DNA of 64,000 nt from Palsa-504 sp963808315. GTDB taxonomy: Bacteria > Actinomycetota > Actinomycetes > Streptosporangiales > Streptosporangiaceae. The position numbers and the translations under genes were made by a program. The stretch is from NCBI GenBank assembly GCA_963808315.1, contig CAWEFK010000024.1, forward strand, positions 124,001 through 188,000, given 5' to 3'. The notes under the pieces are model-generated. The model had not been told where the DNA came from. It searched no databases and worked only from the letters and a program-made list of their open reading frames with translations. Below, in pieces: positions 10,001-18,562 of the stretch (the stretch's first letter is position 1; the number at the start of each line of letters is the position of its first letter).

Positions 10001-10162
10001 CCCGTTGGCGGTGGGCGGTCCCTCGTAAAAAATCCAGCTGGGGCTGCCCTCGCGCTGCTTCAGCGACCGCTCGAAGACTCCCGTGTCCTGCCACCGGGAC
10101 AGTACTTCTCGCTCGACCGCGGGCAGGTCGACCGGCGCTGCAAGCGGCTGGAATCCCTGCAT
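7001..10162 (-). CDS. ileS: Isoleucyl-tRNA synthetase, IleRS2 type, two compensating frameshifts
   Basis: This enzyme charges tRNA-Ile in the cytoplasm. I choose ATG at 10162 (MQGFQPLAAPVDL); upstream in-frame codons do not look like protein. The class I signature reads GVHH at residues 57-60 within PPTANGMPGVHH, and KMSKHLGN lies near residue 606. CPRCG and CPSCG zinc-type motifs are present. Length (1053 codons) fits the type 2 enzymes. Between about 7755 and 7535 the continuous frame encodes an Arg/Gly/Pro-rich nonsense stretch, while the neighbouring frame encodes the expected anticodon-binding sequence with ALIDPALSAQMALVRRLVEL. A shift out and back restores a normal enzyme. It is divergent from the DksA-like gene. 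Confidence 0.95.
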   Translation of the reverse strand: MQGFQPLAAPVDLPAVEREVLSRWQDTGVFERSLKQREGSPSWIFYEGPPTANGMPGVHHVEARTFKDLFGRFKTMQGFHVPRKGGWDCHGLPVEVAVEKELGFTGKRDIEAYGVAEFNARCRESVLRYVDAWLEMSRRMGYWADTSGAYRTMDPSYIESVWWSLKVIHDAGLLVRDFRISPYCPRCGTPLSDAELGQPDVYRSVSDPAITVRFGLRAVPDGAPRELEGADLLVWTTTPWTLVANTAVAVHPEATYVVARRDGDSVVVADDLFTPVLGNGVLGDGWQVAARFSGQALLGASYHRPFGLIDIPDAHVVVPGLFVTTEDGTGLVHLAPAFGADDMETSRAHGLPVVNPVRPDGRFSDDVPLVGGMFFKDADQRLIEDLDDRGLLFARHSHQHSYPHCWRCGTLLMYYALPSWYIRTTAVKDQLLEQNERTNWYPDTVKEGRYGEWLRNNVDWALSRTRYWGTPLPLWECGQSHVTCVGSLAELSERAGRDLTGLDPHRPFVDGVTFDCPSCGELARRVPEVLDVWYDSGSMPFAQFGAPRNHLAEFEASYPAQFICEALDQTRGWFYSLMAVGTMVFGRSPYENVVCVGLLVDSTGRKMSKHLGNVLQPLPLMETHGADALRWFFAVSGSPWGARRVGHEVLAEIVRKVLLTYWNTASFLVLYANAGGWTASDPAPPPAQRPLIDRWMLSEVHAAIADVTRSLEDFDTAAAGRRLATLIDDLSNWYVRRSRRRFWDGPASAQGAAAFATLYECVRSLALLMAPITPFLTDYLWGVLRGSADEPESVHLAPWPSADPCPHRPGAVRADGAGAAVGRTRPFGSFRRVGPDQAAAEPGPGRGAGFHRPARGTAGADRGRAQRGVAGRPGAVQPVDYAVKPNFRALGRRFGARTPAAAAAITAVPAADLAPAVLAGGMVTVTVDGAAVPVGRDDVIVTQTPRAGWAVATDAGETVALDISITPELRREGLAREVVRLVQEARKTEGFDVTDRISLRWSAEDPEVAAALTEHAELISSEVLAVEFGPGTGEPGSEHVEPDLGLRFWLSRA

Positions 10163-10264
10163 CGGCACAGAGTAACCCAGCCCGGCGTGCCGGTTCCTGG
10201 TTTGCCACCCGTGGCGGTGGGACTTATCCTCCGGTGACCGCTTTTCTTCCTGAACAGGAGCCAT

Positions 10265-10685
10265 ATGCCCGCTGCTTCGCGGTACGACGCCGCTGGTCTT
10301 CCGGTCCGGCCGGGAGAGGAGCCCTGGACCGCAGAAGAACTGGCCGGGGCCCGTGCTGAGCTAGAGTCCGAGGCCGCCAGGCTGCAGGCGGATCTGGCCA
10401 AGGACCGCCGCCGACATGGCCGACCGGCTCACCGACTCGGCCAAGGACGCCGGCGATGACGAGGCCGACATCGGGGCCAAGGCGTTCGAGCGCGAGCATG
10501 ATCTGGCCATGACCCAGAACGCCCAGGATCTGCTCGATCAGGGCGAGCGTGCCCAGCACCGGATTGATGCGGGAACATATGGAGTATGCGAATCCTGCGG
10601 CAAGCCGATAGGGAAGGCCCGTCTGCTGGCGTTTCCCCGCGCGACCCTGTGCGTGGAGTGCAAACAGCGCCAGGAACGCCGCTGA
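10265..10685 (+). CDS. DksA/TraR-type zinc-finger protein, one frameshift
   Basis: Proteins of this family bind RNA polymerase or act as small zinc-finger regulators. ATG 10265 is preceded by AGGAG at 10256-10260. The first frame gives an N-terminal helix (WTAEELAGARAELESEAARL) and runs out at 10459. Moving one base near 10400-10415 gives MADRLTDSAKDAGDDEAD followed by the C4 zinc finger YGVCESCGKPI...LCVECKQ and stops at 10685. Corrected length is about 139 residues. Actinobacteria commonly carry this gene between ileS and lspA. Confidence 0.88.
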
Positions 10686-10723
10686 GCGCGGCCGCCGAGG
10701 GTCACGGGTCGGCGCCCCGGCGG

Positions 10724-11215
10724 ATGGGGCTGCTGCTCGGGGTGGCCGCGTTCGTCGTCGCCGCCGACCTCATCTCCAAGTCCATCGTGGTGGCGAAGAT
10801 GGCTGGTCATCCGCCGATCCGCCTGCTCGGCGGGCTGCTGACGATCACGTTGACCCGTAACGGCGGGGCGGCGTTCAGCGTCGGCACGTCGATGACGGTC
10901 GTGTTCACCGCCATCGCCGCCGGGGTGATCATCTATGTCCTGCGCGCCGCGCGCAAGCTACGCAGCGTCGGCTGGGCCGTGGCGCTCGGGCTGCTGCTCG
11001 GCGGGGCCACCGGCAACCTGCTTGACCGGATCTTCCGCGCGCCCGGGCCGTTCCAGGGTCATGTGGTCGACTGGATCGAGCTGCCGCACTGGCCGGTCTT
11101 CAACCTGGCCGACTCCTCCATCTGCTGCGCGGCCGTGCTGGTGGTGCTGCTCGCCCTGCGCGGGATCCGGCTTGACGGGACCACGAGCGAGCCGGCCCCG
11201 GCCGGTGACCAGTGA
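10724..11215 (+). CDS. lspA: Lipoprotein signal peptidase (signal peptidase II)
   Basis: LspA removes signal peptides from diacylglyceryl-modified prolipoproteins in the membrane. The product has four hydrophobic segments. The catalytic aspartates are D116 in GHVVDW and D130 in FNLAD; LLGGATGNLLDR is the second conserved motif. ATG 10724 gives 163 residues, but the frame is open further upstream and may start nearer the DksA stop. The stop overlaps the rluD start (TGATG). Its substrate supplier Lgt is encoded near 32 kb. Confidence 0.93.
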   Translation: MGLLLGVAAFVVAADLISKSIVVAKMAGHPPIRLLGGLLTITLTRNGGAAFSVGTSMTVVFTAIAAGVIIYVLRAARKLRSVGWAVALGLLLGGATGNLLDRIFRAPGPFQGHVVDWIELPHWPVFNLADSSICCAAVLVVLLALRGIRLDGTTSEPAPAGDQ

Positions 11216-12147
11216 TGACCACGCCGGAGATGCGGCAGCTGGCCGTTCCCGACGGTCTGGACGGCGAGCGGCTCGATGCCGCGCTGGCCAGGATGTTCGG
11301 GTTGTCCAGGTCGCGGGCCGCGGAGCTGATCGGTGACGGCCTGGTGCTCCTCGACGGCCGGCCCGCGGTCAAGTCGGACCGGGTGCTGGCCGGGGCTCCG
11401 CTGCAGGTTACGCTGCCCGCGCCGCGGCCAGCCGAACCGCCACGGCGCGTCGAGGGCCTCGTCGTCCTCTACGAGGACGACGACATCGTGGTGGTGGACA
11501 AGCCGCGCGGGGTGGCCGCGCACCCGACGCCCGGCTGGTCGGGTCCGACCGTCATCGGCGGCCTGGTCGCAGCCGGGCACACGGTCGCCACCAGCGGTGC
11601 CGCCGAACGCCAGGGCATCGTGCATCGCCTGGACGCGAACACCACCGGCGTGATGGTCGTGGCCAAGAGCGAGCGGGCCTACAGCGCGCTGAAGCAGGCC
11701 TTCCGCGAGCGCACCGTGGACAAGCGGTACCACGCGCTCGTGCAGGGCCATCCAGATCCGCTCCGCGGCACCGTGGACGCGCCGATCGGCAGGCACCCGT
11801 CGTCGGGGGACGGGCGGTTCGCGGTGGTCAGCGACGGCCGGCCGAGCATCACGCACTACGACACGCTGGAGGCGTTCCGGGGCGCCAGCCTGGTCTCTGT
11901 GCACCTGGAAACGGGCCGCACCCATCAGATCAGGGTGCACATGGCCGCCATCAGGCACGTCTGCGTCGGCGACCTGCTTTATGGCGCCGACCCGGTGCTG
12001 GCGGCCCGGCTCGGCCTGACCCGCCAGTGGCTGCACGCGGTCAGCCTGTCCTTCGAGCACCCCGCCGATGGCCGCAAGGTCTCGTTCACCAGCACCTACC
12101 CCGATGACCTGGCCCACGCCCTCGACGTCCTGCAGGCAGAAAGCTGA
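11215..12147 (+). CDS. rluD: RluD-type 23S rRNA pseudouridine synthase
   Basis: The enzyme isomerises uridines in 23S rRNA. An S4 RNA-binding domain covers about residues 12-75 (GERLDAALARMFGLSRSRA), followed by the RluA-family catalytic domain with HRLDANTTG at 137-145. D140 is the catalytic aspartate, and GRTHQIRVH follows downstream. The ATG at 11215 overlaps the lspA stop by one base; an in-frame GTG precedes it at 11212. Length of 310 residues is normal and there is no frame defect. Confidence 0.93.
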   Translation: MTTPEMRQLAVPDGLDGERLDAALARMFGLSRSRAAELIGDGLVLLDGRPAVKSDRVLAGAPLQVTLPAPRPAEPPRRVEGLVVLYEDDDIVVVDKPRGVAAHPTPGWSGPTVIGGLVAAGHTVATSGAAERQGIVHRLDANTTGVMVVAKSERAYSALKQAFRERTVDKRYHALVQGHPDPLRGTVDAPIGRHPSSGDGRFAVVSDGRPSITHYDTLEAFRGASLVSVHLETGRTHQIRVHMAAIRHVCVGDLLYGADPVLAARLGLTRQWLHAVSLSFEHPADGRKVSFTSTYPDDLAHALDVLQAES

Positions 12148-12150
12148 CCG

Positions 12151-12831
12151 ATGGTAGTCGCCGAGTACATCGACGTGCTGCGCGGCCAGGGTGCCGCCCT
12201 GGCCGAGGCGGCCGGGCGGGCCGGACTGGGCGCGACCGTCCCGACCTGCTCGCCATGGCTGGTCAAGGACCTGCTGCGGCACACCGGGTACGTCCACAGG
12301 TGGGCGGCCAGGCACATCACCGAACGTCCGGCCAGCGTTCTGGACGGGCCGGAGGAAGCGGAGATCTTGCGCGGCGGCGGGTCCGATGAGGACCTGATCG
12401 AGTGGTTCGGAGCCGGTCACGCTGCGCTCGTGCAGACGCTGGCCACGGCCGATCCCGACGTGTCGTGCGGCACCTTCATGGCCGCGCCGTCACCGCTGGC
12501 CTTCTGGGCCAGGCGGCAGGCTCATGAGACCGCGATCCACCGGGCCGACGCGGAGATCGCGTCCGGATCCAGGCCCGGGTATCCGGCTGCCTTCGCCGCG
12601 GACGGCATCGACGAACTGATCATGGGTTTCGGGCGGCGGCGCAAGTACGCCCCCCGCGCTCTCCCCGCTGACCGCCCGGGCGAGGCCGGGTGCACGGTGA
12701 CCGGTCCGGCCTCTGCCGTGTACCTGTTCCTGTGGAACCGCTCAGGTCCGGTTCCGGCGGACGTCACGATCGGCGGTGACCGGGACGCGCTCACCTCGTG
12801 GCAAGCCAGCGTGCGGGTGCGCTGGGACTGA
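12151..12831 (+). CDS. Mycothiol-dependent maleylpyruvate isomerase family protein (DinB-like)
   Basis: The 226-residue product fits the four-helix DinB-like fold of actinobacterial mycothiol-dependent enzymes. Features are CSPWLVKDLLRHTGYVHRW near the N-terminus and the second metal-ligand motif QAHETAIHRADAE at about residues 125-138, supplying the His residues that bind a divalent metal. Substrate is unknown. It begins three bases after rluD, so the two genes are probably cotranscribed. Confidence 0.8.
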   Translation: MVVAEYIDVLRGQGAALAEAAGRAGLGATVPTCSPWLVKDLLRHTGYVHRWAARHITERPASVLDGPEEAEILRGGGSDEDLIEWFGAGHAALVQTLATADPDVSCGTFMAAPSPLAFWARRQAHETAIHRADAEIASGSRPGYPAAFAADGIDELIMGFGRRRKYAPRALPADRPGEAGCTVTGPASAVYLFLWNRSGPVPADVTIGGDRDALTSWQASVRVRWD

Positions 12832-13017
12832 TTCCTCCCGGCCGGCCTGCCCGGCCTGGCGAGCCACCTCCGCCACGGGGCCCGCAGGCGTTAAGGTGGA
12901 GGACACCGGGGATCCCCGGCTTCGGAAGAAGATCACGCGCCCCGCGTGCGTTGTGACCTGGTGAGGGCCGCCAGTGCGAGGGGCGGCGTCTGCGTGCCCG
13001 GAGGAGGCGGCTCGTCC

Positions 13018-16000
13018 ATGACGGTCCCGGCGTCCCAGACCCCGTTCGCTCACCTGCACGTGCACACCGAGTACTCCATGCTGGACGGTGCGGCCCGGCT
13101 GAAGGATCTCTTCGCCGAGGTCAGGAAGCAGGGCATGACGCACGTGGCGATGACCGACCACGGCAACATGTTCGCCGCCGCGGAGTTCCACCGGCAGGCG
13201 ACCGACGCCGGCATCACGCCGGTGATCGGGATCGAGGCCTACGTCGCGCCGGAATCCAGAAGCAACACCAACCGCATCCTGTGGGGCCAGCCGCACCAGA
13301 AGAAGGACGACGTCTCCGCCTCCGGCGCTTACCTGCACAAGACCATCTGGGCCCGGGACAACCAGGGCGTGCACAACCTGTTCCGGCTCTCCTCCCGCTC
13401 CTACGCCGAGGGCTGGCTGGTCAAGTGGCCCAGGATGGACAAGGAGATCATCGCCTCGCACGCCGCCGGGCTGATGGCCTCCACCGGCTGCCCGTCGGGT
13501 GAGCTGCAGACCAGGCTGCGGCTCGGTCAGTTCGACGAGGCGCTCAAGGGAGCGGCCGAGTGGCGGGACATCTTCGGCAAGGAGAATTACTTCCTCGAGC
13601 TGATGGAGCACGGCCTGGACATCGAGCGCCGGGTTCGCGACGGCCTGCTCGAGATCGGCAAGAAGCTCGGCATCCCGCCCGTGGTGACCAACGACTCGCA
13701 TTACACCCGCGAGCAGGACGCGATCAGCCACGACACCCTTCTGTGCATCCAGACGGGCAAGACCCTGGCCGACACCGACAGGTTCCGGCTCGAGGGCGGC
13801 GGCTACTACATCAAGCCCGCGGCCCAGATGTACGGCCTGGACACCAGCGACTACTGGCAGGAGGGCTGCCGCAACAGCCAGCTGCTGATCGCCGACCGGG
13901 TCGACACCACCGGCATGTTCAACTTCGTGAACCTGATGCCCAGGTTCCCCATCCCGGAGGGCTTCGAGTCAGAAGCTGAGCTGTTCCGCGCCGAGGTGTG
14001 GAAGGGCATGGAGCGCCGTTACCCGGGCGGGTACGACGAGCAGCGGCGCCATCAGGCCGAGTACGAGATCCAGATGATCTGCCAGATGGGGTTCCCCGCG
14101 TATTTCCTCGTGGTCGCGGACTTCATCATGTGGGCGAAGAACAACGGCGTCGCGGTGGGCCCGGGCCGCGGCTCCGCGGCGGGCTCGATCGTCGCCTACG
14201 CGATGGGCATCACCGACCTCGACCCGCTGACGCATGGCCTGATCTTCGAGCGCTTCCTCAACCCCGAGCGCGTGTCCATGCCCGACATCGACATCGACTT
14301 CGACGAGCGCGGCCGCGCCGACGTGATCAGGTATGTGACCCAGAAGTGGGGCTCGGACCGGGTCGCTCAGATCGTCACCTACGGCACGATCAAGGCCAAG
14401 GCCGCCATCAAGGATTCCTGCCGGGTCCTGGGCTTCCCCTACGCGCTCGGGGACAGGATCACCAAGGCGTTCCCGCCCGCCGTGATGGGCAAGGACATCC
14501 CGCTGTCCGGGATCTTCGACGAGGCCTATCCCCGGTACAAGGAGGCGGGCGAGCTCCGCTCGCTGTACGAGTCCGAGGCGGAGATCAAGCAGATCCTCGA
14601 CACCGCCCGGGGGATCGAGGGCCTGGTCCGCCAGCCCGGCGTGCACGCGGCCGGGGTGATCATGTCGGCGGAGCCGCTGACCGATCACATTCCGGTCTGG
14701 ACCCGTCACTCCGACGGCGCGGTGATCACGCAGTTCGACTACCCGACCTGCGAGGGCCTCGGGCTGCTGAAGATGGACTTCCTCGGGCTGCGGAACCTGA
14801 CCATCATGGCCGACGCGGTGGCGGCGATCGAGCGGAACCGGGACACCTCGATCGACCTGCTGACGCTGCCGCTGGACGACAAACCCAGCTACGAACTGCT
14901 GGCGCGGGGCGACACGCTAGGCGTGTTCCAGCTGGACGGCGGCCCCATGCGGGCCCTGCTCCGGCTGATGAAGGCGGACAACTTCGAGGACATTTCCGCC
15001 GTCATCGCGCTCTACCGGCCCGGCCCGATGGGCGTCAACTCACATACCAACTACGCGTTGCGCAAGACCGGCCAGCAGGAGATCAAGCCCATCCACCCGG
15101 AACTCGAAGAGCCGCTGCGGGAGGTCCTCGAGCCTACCTACGGCCTGATCGTCTACCAGGAGCAGGTGCAAAAGGCCGCCCAGATCCTGGCCGGTTACAC
15201 GCTGGGCCAGGCGGACCTGCTCCGGCGCGCGATGGGCAAGAAGAAGAAGGAGATCCTGGACAAGGAGTTCGGTCCCTTCCAGCGCGGGTGCCGGGAACGC
15301 GGGTACTCCGATCAGGCGATCCAGGCCGTCTGGGATGTCCTCGTCCCGTTCGCCGGGTACGCGTTCAACAAGGCCCACACCGCGGCCTACGGCCTGATCG
15401 CCTACTGGACGGCCTACCTCAAGGCCAATTATCCCGCCGAGTACATGGCCGCGCTGCTCACCTCGGTGGGTGACGACAAGGACAAGTCGGCCCTGTACCT
15501 CAGCGAATGCCGGCGGATGGGCATCAAGGTCCTGCCCCCCGACGTCAACGAGTCGGTGGCGACGTTCGCGCCGGTCGGGCAGGACATCAGGTTCGGCCTG
15601 GCCGCGATCCGCAACGTGGGCGCCAACGTCGTCGAGGCGATCGTCGCGGCGCGTAAATCCAAGGGCGCGTTTACTCACTTCGCCGATTTCCTCCGCAAGG
15701 TGCCCCTGGTGGTGTGCAACAAGCGGGTGATCGAGTCGCTGGTCAAGGCGGGCGCGTTCGACTCGTTCGGCGACGACCGCAAGGGCCTGGTGCTGGTCCA
15801 CGAGCAGGCCGTCGACGCCGTGATCGACATCAAGCGCAACGAGGCGATCGGGCAGGACTCCCTGTTCGGCGGCGACGCGGAGGCGGAGGCGGTCTTCGAC
15901 GTGCCCGTCCCGGCGGGGGAGTGGGACAAGTCCACCCGGCTGAACTTCGAGCGGGAGATGCTCGGGCTCTACGTCTCGGACCATCCGCTGTTCGGCGTCG

Positions 16001-16587
16001 AGCACATCATCGCCCGGGAGAGCGACTGTTCGCTAGCCGACCTGATGGCCGACGACACCGAGCGGCCCCGGGCCGGCGACCGTCCCGGAGCGTCCGACAC
16101 GCAGATCGTCAAGATCGGCGGCATCCTGTCCGGGGTGCAGCGCAAGGTGACCAAGCAGGGCAACCAGTGGGCCGCGGCCACGCTCGAGGACCTGGCCGGG
16201 GCCATCGAGGTGCTGTTCTTCCCGCAGACCTACCAGCTGTACGCCACCTCCATCGCCGAAGACGCGGTGGTGGTGGTGAAGGGCAAGGTCGACCGCAGGG
16301 ACGATGTGCCCAAGCTGATCGCGATGGATCTGGCCATCCCCGACCTGTCGATGGACGACTCGGGCCCGTTCGTGGTGTCGATGCCGGTGGCGCGCTGTGT
16401 CCCGCCGGTGGTGGAGCGGCTCAGAGAGGTGCTGATCACGCACCCCGGGCCGACCGAGGTACACCTGAAACTGCGCGGTCACGAGCGCACGACGGTCGTG
16501 CGCCTGGATGACAAGCTCCGAGTAGCTACCTCGCCCTCCCTGATCGGGGATCTGAAGCAGCTACTCGGACCTGCCTGCGTGAGCTAA
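13018..16587 (+). CDS. dnaE: DNA polymerase III alpha subunit
   Basis: This is the replicative polymerase. ATG 13018 follows GGAGGAGG by 13 bases and gives 1189 residues, the length of the DnaE1 group. The N-terminal PHP domain starts FAHLHVHTEYSMLDGAA with TDHGNM, the residues linked to proofreading in actinobacterial DnaE1. The palm has GPGRGSAAGS and the catalytic PDIDIDFDE at about residues 422-430. A helix-hairpin-helix region and a C-terminal OB fold (GGILSGVQRKVTKQG) follow. The 3.6-kb frame is intact, in contrast to many neighbours. Confidence 0.97.
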   Translation: MTVPASQTPFAHLHVHTEYSMLDGAARLKDLFAEVRKQGMTHVAMTDHGNMFAAAEFHRQATDAGITPVIGIEAYVAPESRSNTNRILWGQPHQKKDDVSASGAYLHKTIWARDNQGVHNLFRLSSRSYAEGWLVKWPRMDKEIIASHAAGLMASTGCPSGELQTRLRLGQFDEALKGAAEWRDIFGKENYFLELMEHGLDIERRVRDGLLEIGKKLGIPPVVTNDSHYTREQDAISHDTLLCIQTGKTLADTDRFRLEGGGYYIKPAAQMYGLDTSDYWQEGCRNSQLLIADRVDTTGMFNFVNLMPRFPIPEGFESEAELFRAEVWKGMERRYPGGYDEQRRHQAEYEIQMICQMGFPAYFLVVADFIMWAKNNGVAVGPGRGSAAGSIVAYAMGITDLDPLTHGLIFERFLNPERVSMPDIDIDFDERGRADVIRYVTQKWGSDRVAQIVTYGTIKAKAAIKDSCRVLGFPYALGDRITKAFPPAVMGKDIPLSGIFDEAYPRYKEAGELRSLYESEAEIKQILDTARGIEGLVRQPGVHAAGVIMSAEPLTDHIPVWTRHSDGAVITQFDYPTCEGLGLLKMDFLGLRNLTIMADAVAAIERNRDTSIDLLTLPLDDKPSYELLARGDTLGVFQLDGGPMRALLRLMKADNFEDISAVIALYRPGPMGVNSHTNYALRKTGQQEIKPIHPELEEPLREVLEPTYGLIVYQEQVQKAAQILAGYTLGQADLLRRAMGKKKKEILDKEFGPFQRGCRERGYSDQAIQAVWDVLVPFAGYAFNKAHTAAYGLIAYWTAYLKANYPAEYMAALLTSVGDDKDKSALYLSECRRMGIKVLPPDVNESVATFAPVGQDIRFGLAAIRNVGANVVEAIVAARKSKGAFTHFADFLRKVPLVVCNKRVIESLVKAGAFDSFGDDRKGLVLVHEQAVDAVIDIKRNEAIGQDSLFGGDAEAEAVFDVPVPAGEWDKSTRLNFEREMLGLYVSDHPLFGVEHIIARESDCSLADLMADDTERPRAGDRPGASDTQIVKIGGILSGVQRKVTKQGNQWAAATLEDLAGAIEVLFFPQTYQLYATSIAEDAVVVVKGKVDRRDDVPKLIAMDLAIPDLSMDDSGPFVVSMPVARCVPPVVERLREVLITHPGPTEVHLKLRGHERTTVVRLDDKLRVATSPSLIGDLKQLLGPACVS

Positions 16588-16602
16588 CTGGGTCTGACGG
16601 GT

Positions 16603-17715
16603 TCAGGACCTCGAACCGATGAGCTGGTCGAGGAAGGCGCGGTACATGCGCAGCGTTTCGCGCAGGGTCTCGGTGTCAGCCTGCGCGCCCTCGCCCCAGC
16701 GGTCGCGCAGCGAGCGCTGACGCTCCTGAATGGCCTGCTGCCGGGCCTCGATCGCCCGCTGCCGCTCCTGGATAGCGGCTTCCAGCTTGGCGGTCACCTG
16801 CGCGACGACCTCCGCGGCCTCGGTCACCGACGCCTGAGGGTCATCGACGAACCTGAACTGGATCTGCTGCCACTGCTCGGTGAAATGAGCCGCGTCGGGA
16901 AGCAGGTTCCCGTAGGCCAGGTCACCGAGGTCCTCCATCGTCCCCGCGGCCTCACCCGGGCGAAGCTCCTCACCCGATGCGGCGGCCGTATGCCGCCCAA
17001 CCGCCTCGGTGCCCACCGCGCCATCCGGCGCCTGCGTAACCGGCGCATCCGCGACCGTAGCGGCCCCGGCCTCATCGACCGTGTCCGACCGGTCCCCGGC
17101 CACGGTGTCCCCGGCCACGGTGTCCCCGGCCACGGTGTCCCCGGCCACGGTGTCCCCGGCCACGGTGTCCGCGTACCCGTCCCCGGCGACCGTGTCCCCG
17201 GCGACGGTGTCCTCGGCCGTGCCTGCCGGGGTCTCGTATTCGCCGGCTTGAGTGGCGAGGGGAGCCTGATGGTCAGTGAGATCCGGGTTCGTCTGCTCGA
17301 CCGTCTCCTGGCGGGCCAGCGGATCCGTGTCCGCGACCGGCGTGTCCGGGTTCGTCACAGCGCCCACCTGGTTCTCGCGTCCATTCGGTACCTCCCAGTA
17401 GTCACCTTGCTGCGAACCCGCCGTGGCCGTCTCGTCCGGATGAGTTACCCACGTGGGGTCCCCGGCGGCCATGACGTCTGAGTTCGTGTCCAGGTGAGGC
17501 GTCCCGGTTAGGTCAGATCCCGCAGCCTCGTCGGTACCCGGGCCCGCTTGGTCCGCGTCCACCTCGTTCTCGTCCCGGTCCGGCCGGTCCCCGCGCAGGG
17601 CGGAGGCCACCTTCTGGAAACGGGTCATGGGCTTGCCCTGGTCCTCGTCCTCGCCAACTTCGCCGCGGTCGCCATAGCCGGCGTCCTGCGCCTGGCTGTA
17701 CTGATCCTGCGTCAT
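16603..17715 (-). CDS. Acidic DTVAG-repeat protein, function unknown
   Basis: AGAAAGG lies 8 bases before the ATG at 17715 and overlaps the alternative GTG at 17724, so ATG 17715 (MTQDQYSQ, 370 residues) is preferred. The protein is hydrophilic, without signal peptide or membrane segment. Residues about 25-150 are acidic and disordered, then come consecutive DTVAG pentapeptides. The C-terminal third is ordered: a W-IQ-RFVDDP motif, a Gln/Arg-rich helix (ERQRAIEARQQAIQERQRSL) and a closing helix ETLRETLRMYRAFLDQLIG. The same ordered pattern occurs in the adjacent minus-strand gene at 17738, so the pair looks like an old tandem duplication. I do not recognise a function. Confidence 0.75.
   Translation of the reverse strand: MTQDQYSQAQDAGYGDRGEVGEDEDQGKPMTRFQKVASALRGDRPDRDENEVDADQAGPGTDEAAGSDLTGTPHLDTNSDVMAAGDPTWVTHPDETATAGSQQGDYWEVPNGRENQVGAVTNPDTPVADTDPLARQETVEQTNPDLTDHQAPLATQAGEYETPAGTAEDTVAGDTVAGDGYADTVAGDTVAGDTVAGDTVAGDTVAGDRSDTVDEAGAATVADAPVTQAPDGAVGTEAVGRHTAAASGEELRPGEAAGTMEDLGDLAYGNLLPDAAHFTEQWQQIQFRFVDDPQASVTEAAEVVAQVTAKLEAAIQERQRAIEARQQAIQERQRSLRDRWGEGAQADTETLRETLRMYRAFLDQLIGSRS
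17094..17210. repeat. 15-bp in-frame tandem repeat (codes DTVAG)
   Basis: Five perfect head-to-tail copies of CCCCGGCCACGGTGT occupy 17094-17168. After a 12-bp interruption two variant copies (CCCCGGCGACCGTGT, CCCCGGCGACGGTGT) follow at 17181-17210. The period is a multiple of three, so copy-number changes keep the frame of the minus-strand gene. Confidence 0.92.
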
Positions 17716-17737
17716 AGGAATCACCTTTCTTCTAGCG

Positions 17738-18403
17738 CTAGCGCGGCGTTTCCGCGGTCTGGTCCTGCGCGGACAGGTCGGGGTCTTCGTCGATGAGGTC
17801 GCGGTCCCCGGTGGTCACTTCGCTGGTCTCCATGGAGCGTTCGCGGATCGCGGCGACCCGGTCGCGCTCGGGGTTTCCCTGGTTTTCCTGCAAACCGGTC
17901 AGGTCCTCGAACATGGCCCGGAACCGGATCATGGCTTCCCTCAGTTCCTCCGTGGTGGCGGTGTCGATCTGAAGGGCCTGCGTCCGCCGGTAGCCGTCTA
18001 GCGAGTTGGCGTGGTAGTAGGACAGGGCTTCGATGCTGGCTTTCCTGTCGTCAACGGGGTACCCGCGGTCTCGCATCACGTTCCAGATCAGCGTGCTCGC
18101 GGCCGATACCGCCTCGGTCGGGGTGTCCACGAAACGCTCTTGCACCGCGGTCCAGTCCCCGCTGTAGCTGGCCTGCTGGTCGGCAGAGAGCTCATGGATG
18201 TTAAGCGCCTGGACTCGCCGCTGCCGCGCGGCTAGCTCGGCGTCCGCCTTCTTCTTGCTGCCTAGCTCCTGGGCTAGGCGCTCATGTTCGGGACCGAACT
18301 GGCGGCGCATCCGTGCGCGCTTTAGTTCTCCCGAGGCGATCACCACTGCTGCCACCACGACGATGACGGCGACGATGATGCCGATTATTGCTCCGGTCGA
18401 CAT
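17738..18403 (-). CDS. Single-pass membrane protein related to the DTVAG-repeat protein
   Basis: ATG 18403 has GGAGG six bases upstream. The 221-residue product has one N-terminal membrane helix (about residues 4-24, IIGIIVAVIVVVAAVVIASG) followed by a basic stretch, so the rest is probably cytoplasmic. It contains W-AVQERFVDTPTEAV at about residue 85 and ATTEELREAMIRFRAMFEDL near residue 155, which match the RFVDDP and LRETLRMYRAFLDQL motifs of the next gene downstream. The 22-bp spacing implies one transcript. Function is unknown; it may anchor its soluble paralogue. Confidence 0.8.
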   Translation of the reverse strand: MSTGAIIGIIVAVIVVVAAVVIASGELKRARMRRQFGPEHERLAQELGSKKKADAELAARQRRVQALNIHELSADQQASYSGDWTAVQERFVDTPTEAVSAASTLIWNVMRDRGYPVDDRKASIEALSYYHANSLDGYRRTQALQIDTATTEELREAMIRFRAMFEDLTGLQENQGNPERDRVAAIRERSMETSEVTTGDRDLIDEDPDLSAQDQTAETPR

Positions 18404-18562
18404 GATGACCTCCGTGAGGTGTCGGAACCGCCCTTTCGACTCCCCGTGTCAGGTCGGCCTAAACGGCCCATAATCCCCATCACGCCGACGATTTCGTCAG
18501 GGCAGCGAGCGGCTCGCCCAGCCGCGCCGCCTTGCCGTACCCGAATGTGAGTACTCTCGATC

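Noticed and set aside
11059..12420. Long minus-strand frame opposite lspA and rluD
   Set aside because: It is a codon-bias shadow of clearly recognisable plus-strand genes.
17094..17210. Possible CRISPR array
   Set aside because: Units are 15 bp, directly adjacent, without spacers, and in frame with a coding sequence.
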